From: Gautieria morchelliformis
Taxonomy: Eukaryota; Basidiomycota; Agaricomycetes; Gomphales; Gomphaceae
Reading direction: 5' to 3'
Assembly: GCA_015179125.1 (NCBI GenBank)
Contig: WHVA01000357.1
Coordinates: 1 to 64,000, forward strand
DNA length: 64,000 bases
Translations under genes and position numbers: made by a program
Part shown: positions 56,086 through 64,000 of the stretch, one piece after another
How positions within the stretch are numbered: position 1 is the stretch's first letter
Layout of the letters: each line of letters starts with the position of its first letter
Notes under the pieces: model-generated
Seen by the model: only the letters and a program-made list of their open reading frames with translations
What the model was told of the DNA's origin: nothing
Database searches by the model: none

Positions 56086-57500
56086 CTGACACCTGGAAAC
56101 CATCAATACCCACCCCATCTTGATCAGTAATATATGCAAGGATTTTACTGGGGGCTTTCTTATCCTTCTGTCACCTGCGTTCTGCGTCCTGAGTGTGTTT
56201 GCCAGCATTCTTTAGTTCTTCTTTGTAAAGAACCCAATCACGTCATGTCCAGAATGTGACACCTGGATAGTTTTCTTTGCTGTATAGCTCATCTCGGCTT
56301 GTAGCCACGGTTAGCTGGCCTTCGTTACCCAGGGAAGCGCGTGGGAGATGGTGCTGGCATGGGAGGGGATTCGAGCTAACAGCAGGGCATAAGATTCACT
56401 GTGTATATGCATGTGAGTTGACAGATACCGAACAAATCATATATACCCCCACTTACTGCAATGTTTGGAGTTGATTTTCAACTTCAAGGAAAGCACTGTT
56501 GCGTGATTCCACCAGGAGTTCGCATGTAGCCGTACCAATAATCTGCAGCAGTCCATTAGTGGCATCTTTGGCCTGTGATAGCAAATTTCCTATTGTCATT
56601 AGTCCCAGTATACTGACAAAGGGCACCGTATTAGAGTCCGGGGTGTAAGCTGAGTTAGTAACATGACTTGCAGGAAACTGAAGCGCAAGTGGTGCCGGTG
56701 AGGCCCGTCAGGAAGACATATGATTTTGCGTGTTCATGGGCCGTAGCTGACTATGGTAGGGTATATGGTTTGTGTTACTGCTTCCAGAGGTGGGATGTGC
56801 GTGGTAGATGGGTTGGCATCCGTGCAGAAGCATGGTGGGAGAACGCAGTCGGAGCCTGCAAGTATGTGGAAACTTCTGAAGCTTTAGCAAAAGAACTGAG
56901 CAGACAGAGACAGCATGATATTGGTGTATAGGTGCCATAAATGTGCCTGGAGTGGAATCATTGTCGTAGAAGGGATTCGAACACGGTGAGTCACAAAGGT
57001 CACAGAGCGTGCATGCTCGTCGGTCGCGTCAATTACAATGGTTGCATCAACTACAATCCAGATGTTTCATGGATATCTTTGCTAAACCAGTACTCCCTCA
57101 ACTCATGTTTCTCCCAATCAGTTTTTCCCACTAACATACATTCTCTCTCCCTCCACCTTATCTCCCGAAGCCAATCGAGACGAAAGAAATGCAATTCGAG
57201 TTTGAGATCAGCGAGGTCAGATTCCTCTTGGGAGAGAGGACACTGGGTAGGTTTTTTTTTCCTGGATATTGAGTGGTGAGTGTATATGTTGAGTATGAGT
57301 ACGCAATACAATATATACGTGTGCCCCTTGCTGTAACAATATCCAGCTCCATGACTATGAAGTTGTTTATCTGAATATATTCACACTTTCCGATCTTTCC
57401 TTGGATAAGGAAGTTGCGCAGATTCAATGTGTTTAGCAGTAGCCTTGGGCATGGTGTAAGCGCAACTCGAAATCTATTCTGTGTGACCTTGTACATGACA
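56086..57500. other. Intergenic stretch, no gene identified
   Basis: Short open frames on both strands (for example 56668-56931 plus) without intron structure or recognisable motif. A T-run near 57250 precedes sequence possibly belonging to the fragment at 57501. Confidence 0.5.
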
Positions 57501-57717
57501 TCAACCATCGTCAGGTATTTCTTCCCCAGCATCAGCAAGGCTCATCATCTGGAGACCAATTTTCTCCCACACAAAAAAACTTTCCTCGTCTGAAGGGGGA
57601 AAATAAGGGTGCGGCTGTATTGAAATGACAGACTTGATCGACTTCATGTCCACGACTTTCATGCCTACATTTTCATCGAGTTTTGTGATGGAATACACGG
57701 CCCCAAGAGACTCTTCA
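57501..57717 (-). pseudogene. C-terminal fragment of an unidentified protein
   Basis: Frame HPLEESLGAVYSITKLDENV...SIQPHPYFPPSDEESFFVWE...KIGLQMMSLADAGEEIPDDG ending at 57501. The pattern of a short beta-like domain closed by FFVxEKxGL reminds me of C-terminal ends of large basidiomycete transposon proteins, but I cannot assign it. It overlaps the stop of the next gene. Confidence 0.3.
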
Positions 57718-58895
57718 AGAGGATGAACCCGTCGTCAATCCCTTATCCTTCGCCTTCCCCTTATTCTTTCCCTTTGATCCCCGCTCCTTAACCTCTGGCT
57801 CTCGATTATCCTTCTCATCCTTCGCCACGTACTCTAAAAGAGGGACAAGAACCCCACATGAGTTCGAACGGTGTAGGAGGAATGGGGAAAGAGGAGACTT
57901 ACCCTCTGCCGCCACACAGCCCTGGCGATCATGAATACATCGCCCACACATCTTCCCCGCCTCACCACTACAGGTGTGACCATAGCGAAGGCATCGCCCA
58001 CACTTCGCAGGCCTCCTCAATACGTCGTGCTACGGGGAAGCACACAGTCAGCGGGCGAAGTACTTCGACAAAAAAAAAGCATGCTGCTCACCCCCTGATA
58101 AATCAGCCACCCGAGCAAATATGCGTGCTCGGGGTAGCCATGTTTCGCCACCGACTGCGGGACCTTGTCTGCTTCGGCAACCAGGGCAGTCGCCCGACCC
58201 TTACGATGATGGGCAGGAGTTGGCTCAACCGCAACAATCTCGGGCATAGGACTCCGAGCGCGTTCCTTGCGAGGTTTCTTCGGTGTCGGAGCCTCATCGC
58301 CTTCGTCCTCGGATGACAGGAACATCGGTCGACGCTTCGTACCCACAGACGGGCCTGTAGCTGAGGGTCGGAGCGATTCGGATGGTGCAGCGATTGGCTC
58401 AACGACAGGAGCTGAACCTTTGACAGGGCTCCCAATTAGACTCGCTAAACGAACAAAAACTTATCACGTACTTTCAGCTTCCTTCGCAGCTTCCCCCACT
58501 ACCTCGGCTTCCTTCGACAGACCCCGCAACGCTGTCGTCCCTTGCACCGCGTTCATCCCGGCATCAAGGATCTCTGGGCTAAGCAGGAAGCCTGCACCCC
58601 CAAGCCACTCCTTCGCTTCCTTCACCTCCTTCACCAGGTCGTCTACCTCCGATGGACGTTCAAAATCGGGGTCCGCGATCGCTTCGACACGCAACGTGGT
58701 CCGTAGCTTGGCCTACGATCGGATGTTCAGCAAAAACCTCGGACTGAGGGCTACTCTCACCTGAAGTTCTTCAGCTTCGGCAACCCATTCCTCCACCTCT
58801 TCGCGCAAGCCCCCCCGAAAGTCAGGGCAAACCTTCAGCTTTACCCACGTTCGCTCGATAAGCACGGAGAGAGGAGACGATTCGTTATCAGTCAT
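57715..58895 (-). CDS. Intron-containing gene with Zn2Cys6-type motif, antisense to LTR A element
   Basis: ATG at 58895. Exon 1 is 45 codons (MTDNESSPLSVLIERTWVKL...EEVEEWVAEAEELQ); intron 58713-58760 (GTGAGA...TAG); exon 2 (AKLRTTLRVEAIADPDFERP, then an acidic helical part); a short intron near 58420-58471; exon 3 with a basic nuclear-signal-like stretch (TKRRPMFLSS, TPKKPRKERARSP); a further intron; then CGRCLRYGHTC...CGRCIHDRQGC at 57916-58002; and a Lys-rich C-terminus (GSKGKNKGKAKDKG) ending at 57715. The cysteines follow C-x2-C-x6-C-x7-C-x2-C-x6-C, the spacing of fungal Zn(II)2Cys6 clusters. The gene starts 181 bp from the LTR and points away from it. A DNA-binding or nuclear role is inference; intron ends are approximate. 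Confidence 0.55.
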
Positions 58896-59060
58896 GGGGG
58901 ATCAAATGGTAGAATGGACCCATTGCCTCACACCCCAACGCCTTTTAAAGCCCAGCGCTGAGCCGTGCATGGCCCAGGCGGCGAGAGATCGCATCGGGGG
59001 CACTATTACGTCTTCAAGCTCGTCCCCCGTCCTAGAGCACTACGTCGTTGGACTCCGAAG

Positions 59061-59075
59061 CTAGAAGGGGGGTGC
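59061..59075 (+). promoter_or_regulatory. Polypurine tract next to LTR A
   Basis: CTAGAAGGGGGGTGC directly before the LTR, nearly the same as CTAGAGGGGGGGTGA before the gypsy B 3' LTRs. This marks 59076 as the start of a 3' LTR in plus orientation. Confidence 0.7.
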
Positions 59076-60352
59076 TGTCATGACGCGTTTATTCCTCATA
59101 ACTCAGGTGCTCTGTCATGACATTTCTCACCCCATTTCCGTGCTCGTTCCGATCGCCATTGCCATATTCGGCAGCCAATGTTCGCTGATTCGACCCCGTT
59201 ACCATCACCCCGCCATTGAACGCACGACCGACGGTTTTGGACTGACTTGACAAGTCATCACTGGGTCTGCCACCTCCTCTGCTCGACTCTCTCCCGATGG
59301 TATTCTGACAATCGGATTGTCACGACCTATGTATTTCCTGCACCTTGTTTCCCCCATTTTCTCGTTCGCTACTCCTCCCCGTGTTCGCTCGACTTCGCCC
59401 CTCTCTTCGGCCACGCAACATCTATGTTCCCTCCGTTCACCCTTCGCCGCATTTTCGCCGAACCGCTATTTGCTGCTCGCACATTTCGCCAACAAGGCAC
59501 GCCATCAAACACGATCGATACCATTTACCCGGCGTAACGATTCATCACTAACCCCATCATCTTCTTAAATCCAACCCCTTTGGGTTTTCATATGGCCAAA
59601 GTATGTTCGCGGAGCGTTCCTTCCATAGGTCGTGTGGGATCGACCCAGTGGATGAAGAGTCCGTGCAGGGTGACATATATGCGGGTCCCAAGACATGCTT
59701 TCGTACATAAGTATCTTCACCACCTTTACTCTCCGTCATTTCATGTTCGCACCCCTCCCTCACTCTATTATATGTTTATTCCATCTCCTTAGTATCATGA
59801 CTGCGCACCCCTATCCGACCCTGACTCGTGACGGCCTCTTTCCCATTCGCCGATACCATACGAGCATTAGATATAAGTAGTTTACATTCGCATGTATATT
59901 CCCCAGTTCAATTATCATACGTCGTCCATCTTGTGCAAACTTGACCTCGCTGTGATCATCGTCTTGAGCCCCTCCTTGGAGATTTCTATCTTCGACCAGC
60001 CAAGGACTTAGGCATCACTGGTGAGTTCTCATACTTCATCTTCGTTACCTTAGCCTTCGAACTACTTTCCATGCTGTTGGCGAAGGGCTCCTAAGGGGCA
60101 CCTTCGCCAGCGAAGGGACTGTCGAAACTTAGATAGCCCTTCCGCAATATCTTGCACGTTGCGTCGTCAAGTGCTGCGAGCTGTTTCGCTACGACTGTAG
60201 ACAGGGCGAGCCCCGTTCGGGCAACCCCTTTGTTTCGTCAACATTTGTCGGTTCACTTATTCGCCGAATGGCATACCTCTTCGCACAAGTTATTCGGGCA
60301 TTCATTGTGTTCACTAATACACGATATTAACGCCTAAAAACCAATCTTGACA
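59076..60352 (+). repeat. LTR A, full-length 3' LTR
   Basis: 1277 bp with ends TGTCATGACG...ACCAATCTTGACA. A TATAAG box at 59872-59877 supports plus orientation. Partial copies at 1531-2438 (minus) and 15127-15669 (plus). The internal pol of the owner element is not in the window, so this is either a non-autonomous element or the end of a rearranged one. The right flank is copia E RT. Confidence 0.75.
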
Positions 60353-62240
60353 CCCTGTTCTCGATTCCTGACGATCTGGATACCAAGTAGTCGTGTTGGG
60401 TCTCCCAAGTCCTGTATGTCAAAGCTCCCCCTGATGTCTCTGATCATCCTCTCCATTGCAGTCAACGAGTTCGATGCAAGGAGTCCATCATCCACATACC
60501 ATCCTGCAATCTTGATGTTGTCTCCTTCCCCAAATCTGAGGTATATTGTCCTATCCGCCTCTCCTGCTTTGAATCCCAATTTCTCCATCTGTTCTCTCAG
60601 TGTCCCGTGCCATACTCTCCCTGATTGTTTGAGTCCATATATCCCTTTATTCAGTTTGCAGACCCAATTCTCTTCTCCCTGCTTGATAAATCCCTCCGGC
60701 TGCCGCATGTATACGGTGTCGTCGAGCTTTCCGTTCAGGTAAGCTCCCTTCATGTCGATGTGTCATAATTCTAGATTGTATTTGGTTGCGAGAGCGAGGA
60801 TAAGTCGAATTGAGATGAGTCGGATGGTGGGGGAATATGTTTCTTGGAAGTCGACTCCTGGGACTTGTGAGTATCCCTGTGCAACGAATCTCGTCTTGAA
60901 CTTATCCACTTCTCCTAGATTATCCCTCTTCACTCTGAATGTCCATCTGCTCCCTATGACGTTTGTCCCCTCTGGTCTCTTGGTTAGTTCCCATGTTTTG
61001 TATCCCATCAGTAGGTCGTGTTCATCCTGACATGCCTTCCTCCACTTCTCTGCGTCCCTCAATTTCATCGCCTCTCTGTAACTCGCCGGTTCATCCTCTG
61101 CCAATACTATGAATGCTGTCTCCGTTTCTTCGAGTGTCATTCTTCCTCGTGCCATCGCTGCCACCTCTGCGAGTAATGCTGTGTGTCGTTTTCCCTTCCC
61201 GTAATCAGTGTTTGATGGATTCAGCCATGGTCCCTTCAAGAAGTCCTTTGGTGCTGTTTCCTCGCTTCCTTCTCTTCCTGTATCCCCTTCTGACTGTTCT
61301 GTTGATTTTTCCCTCTCGTTATTTTCTGTTTCTGTTCTTTCCTCCTCCTCTCGTTGCTTTGTCACGATCCCCTCGACCTCTTCCACTTCAATCTCCTCCT
61401 GTTCTTCCAGACTTAGATCGATGAGTGGTGGGATGTTGTTGTTGTCGTCATCTCCAGCTGGATCATTTCTGGATTGCAACGGTGGGGAAAATGATGGTAG
61501 CTTTCCGTCGAGTACCGATAGGTAGGGGTCGTCATCCTCATCTTCCACGTGTAGAGTAGTATGTTCGACGTGTTTTAGTTCTTCGAATACTACATCTCTA
61601 GACTTCATCAGCATCTGAGTTCGTGGTATCCACACCTTGTAAGATTTTGAGTTGTCAAAATATCCCACAAAAATTCCTTCTATCACTTTGTAGTCTCCCT
61701 TCTTCCTCGTGGCTTTGGGACTAGTGCCCAACACCTGGATCCGTATGTTCACAGCCAATCGAGTCTGGGCCTGGTTTTCCAAAAGGCCTCGTAAGGTGAC
61801 TTGTTGATTTTCATGTGTAGTATGCGGTTCTTGGCGAAATTGACGGTGTGTACGCCGGATACCCAGAATCGTTTGCTGAGTTCTGCGTCGTTCTGTAGGG
61901 TGAGGGCTCTTTCCTGTAGAGTCCTGTTGTACCTCTCGGCGATACCATTGTGTTCTGGTGTGTGAGTGGTTGTAGTTTCGTGAACAATTCCAAGCTCACT
62001 GCATGTACTTTCGAATTCCTTCCCGGTGTATTCTCCCCCGTTGTCCGTCCTTATCCTCCTCACTTCTGCTTTTCTTTGTGTCCTTAACCATGCTATATAT
62101 TCTTTGAATGATTTCGTGACGGTTGTGCATTTCTTGTTCTTCAGAAAGTCGATGTATGCGTATTGAGTGGCGTGATCAATCCATGTGATGAAATATTTGT
62201 ATCCTCCAACTGATGTTTCGAATGGTCAACATAGGTCTGA
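60353..62240 (-). pseudogene. Copia E integrase, linker and partial RT
   Basis: Integrase core: IGDIVSSDLC (followed by a stop where Gly is expected), TDNGGEYTGKEFES, and HTPEHNGIAERYNRTLQERA. Then a stop near 61748 where related proteins have Arg (CGA to TGA) and a one-base loss near 61715. An acidic linker leads to RT: QGYSQVPGVDFQETYSPTIR, a stop at about 60763, MKGAYLNGKLDDTVYMRQPE and the catalytic WYVDDGLLAS. It breaks off at LTR A (60352) after RLLGIQIV. RNase H is absent. Confidence 0.85.
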
Positions 62241-63305
62241 TGATACGATGTCTCCGATCTTCTCTGGCGTGTCTTCGACTGGTGTTGTTGAGGTGGTGTC
62301 GGTCTGTTGTTTTTGAATTTGTTGGGTCCGTTGTATCCCCCTCCCTGTGAGTTCCCTCCTCCCATCATGTTCCCTCCATGTGCGTTGTTGTATTTCCTCC
62401 ATGGTTCGTGTATTGCTAGCCCTCCTCCTGGTGCATGACATCTCAATGCTGAGTGGTTCGGTTTGCCGCAGTTGTTGCAGGAGAAGTTGTGTCCTCCTGA
62501 CTGTTGGATCGGGGGTCGATTCTGTTGTGTGTTGTAGCTATTGAATGTCGGTCGGGTCAATGTGTTGTTGAAACGTCTGGGTTGTCGAGGCTGTGCCACA
62601 AATGCCGTGGCCGCTTGTGTTGACACCTCGACAGCTCCTAGGTCAGCTTCGTGGGCTTCCAATTTCTCTTAAATTTCGTCTGGGTCTCTAGTAATCATAC
62701 GTATGGTTTGTGCGATGGGTCTCCATGATTCAGGTACGTTCCTGAGTAGAGTGGCACAGTGTGTGGAGTCGGCAATGGGGTCGCCCATTTTTTCCAGTTG
62801 ATTCCTGTATTCTTTCATAGTAGTAATATACTCCGAGACTGACTGTCCCTCTGTCATGTGATAGTTCTCGTACCTTGGCCTAATAATGCTGATTTTTCTC
62901 GGGTCGGTTGATTCGAATTTCCTAATCAGTATGTTCCATGCCTCGGCGCATAAGTCCGTTTCGTCGATGGCCATCTGTAATTCTGGTGATATACATAGAA
63001 GGATTTGACTATACGCAACATTATTTCTGTCATCCCATTCTTCTTGTAGTTGTGTGAGTGGGGTGTTGCTGATCATGTCGATTCTGGCGACAACTGTGAT
63101 GCGTGGGTCAGTGTTGGTAGGGTAAGTGTCCATACCAATGATGGTTTTGTATATCCCTCTGACCCTCACCGTTGCCAGTATTTCCCTCTTCCATGAAATC
63201 CAGTTATTCTTGTTGAGTTTTGGTTTTATGTCTCGGAATTTGTGTATGTCGTGTTTTGGTGGTCATTGGGTGGTCATGGGTGCCTGTGCCATCGTGAGTA
63301 GAGTC
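62241..63305 (-). pseudogene. Copia E gag (protease deleted)
   Basis: Gag: NWISWKREILATV (upstream of a frameshift near 63170-63260), GIYKTIIGMDTYPTNTDPRI, UBN2-type capsid (WDDRNNVAYSQILLCISPEL; EYITTMKEYRNQLEKMGDP), then a Gly/Asn/Gln-rich region with zinc knuckle CNNCGKPNHSALRC near 62440-62485. The next recognisable sequence is the integrase core, so protease and the pre-integrase HHCC domain are deleted near 62260-62330. ATG candidate MAQAPMTTQ at 63293 is followed by a stop in its own frame. Confidence 0.8.
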
Positions 63306-63322
63306 TGAGACTCTTAATCTGT
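63306..63322 (-). promoter_or_regulatory. Copia E PBS, tRNA-Lys(CUU) anticodon-arm type
   Basis: Plus strand TGAGACTCTTAATCT (63306-63320) equals the anticodon arm of eukaryotic tRNA-Lys(CUU) as I recall it from human tRNA; the element RNA (minus) would be its complement. It lies immediately before a probable LTR end at 63323. Confidence 0.5.
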
Positions 63323-63854
63323 TGTTAGATGTTAGGAATGTTATTTAAGACAATGTGATTTAATCTCTCAATTATGAGATAAATCGAGTAAGGCTTGGGA
63401 TCGACAGGAATATCTGCGCACGCAGCGAGTGTGTGTGTCTTATGAATTATGTCGACTGAAAGGTCTACTATTTGTGTGAGGAGCGAAACGAAGTGTGATT
63501 TCACTGCTAGTTAATTGTACATGGGGCTAGGTATCTATCAGTTACTGATGGTGCTTGGCTGTCAAGGAGTTAGTGGTGTGATACTAAGGGAATGATGGAA
63601 TGGGGTGAGCGGCGCATATACAATGATAGGAGTGTCGACGCGCGCTGTATGGGTTGGGCTTGAAGATGGAGTGTAAAACAGGATGAGGAAACGGAAGTTT
63701 GGTGATGGATAGGGGGCATAGTCTGGGTATAGGCAGGGTCGGCTAGACACGTCGCGTCCCTTGATTGGATCACGTGACTGATGGAAGGCGCGTGATTCGG
63801 GATGGGCTCGGTGGTCTTGGATAGGGTTCTTGGGTGTTATAGGTCGTGGTAACA
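63323..63854 (-). repeat. Probable 5' LTR of copia E
   Basis: On the minus strand the block would start TGTTACCACG at 63854 and end CCTAACATCTAACA at 63323, giving matching TGTTA/TAACA ends. The second LTR is not in the window, so only the inner end is well supported by the PBS and gag position. Confidence 0.4.
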
Positions 63855-64000
63855 CGTGTTATGTGTCCCTGTGACATCGGAGGAGACGGGGGCTGTGATC
63901 GGGTCAGGTCGAGTGGGCATATGATGGTCCGGCGGTCTCGGGTGCTAGTGTCGTGATGTATATGCGCCGAGAGGGGTTATCTCGATGTATCGGTTGTGAT
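63855..64000. other. Window edge, unassigned
   Basis: No feature recognised; either flank of copia E or further LTR sequence. Confidence 0.4.

Noticed and set aside
56968-56990. tRNA-like B box (GTTCGAATCC) on the minus strand
   Set aside because: The bases on both sides do not form a T-arm stem and no A box or acceptor stem pairs with it.
59076-60352. Reading LTR A as the 5' LTR of a minus-strand element with the Zn2Cys6-like gene as its first sense gene
   Set aside because: The polypurine tract and TATA box point to plus orientation, and sense introns would not survive retrotransposition. Kept only as an alternative.

Overview
The window reads as a transposon-rich stretch of a basidiomycete (Agaricomycetes-type) fungal genome. 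The grounds are short GT-AG introns of roughly 45-60 bases, two genes for seven-helix membrane proteins of the DUF6533 family (a family I know mainly from Agaricomycetes), and chromodomain Ty3/gypsy plus Ty1/copia retrotransposons. I see no rRNA or tRNA gene and no CRISPR array.

Layout. 1-2438: a copia fragment (F, minus) abutting a piece of LTR family A. 2439-8401: an old gypsy element (D, plus), truncated at both ends and split by three insertions: a solo gypsy-B LTR, a solo LTR of a further family (H), and a 1.45 kb LTR-like insertion. 8402-15126: a decayed chromodomain gypsy element (B2, minus) with unlike LTRs and unlike flanks, itself hit by a solo copia-C LTR. 15127-15669: a second LTR-A piece. 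17160-26665: a large imperfect inverted duplication whose arms each carry a DUF6533 gene, around a GC-rich core. 26713-27205: a solo B LTR. 27977-44394: a three-level nest in which a dead copia element (G, minus) was split by a near-pristine chromodomain gypsy element (B1, 32716-44184, identical LTRs), which was split by a young copia element (C, 37099-42342). 44395-46152: a partial third copy of the DUF6533 upstream region. 46153-49546: a truncated third gypsy element (B3, minus). 49547-50110: a host AAA-ATPase (Mg-chelatase-like) gene remnant. 50568-58895: three low-confidence spliced genes or fragments, several minisatellites, and an intron-containing antisense gene with a Zn2Cys6-type cysteine pattern just before a full LTR A (59076-60352). 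60353-64000: a dead copia element (E, minus) and its probable 5' LTR.

How it works together. Most of the window is explained by successive retrotransposition; target-site duplications (GGGAG, CGGAC, GTTCT, GCTTG, CTTCG, AAGAG) give exact boundaries and insertion order. Gypsy B carries a 10-nt LTR/PBS complementarity that fits Tf1/sushi-style self-priming. Copia C and copia E carry putative primer sites that match tRNA anticodon arms instead of tRNA 3' ends. Genes that look like host genes are the DUF6533 pair, the broken ATPase and a few unassigned spliced genes.
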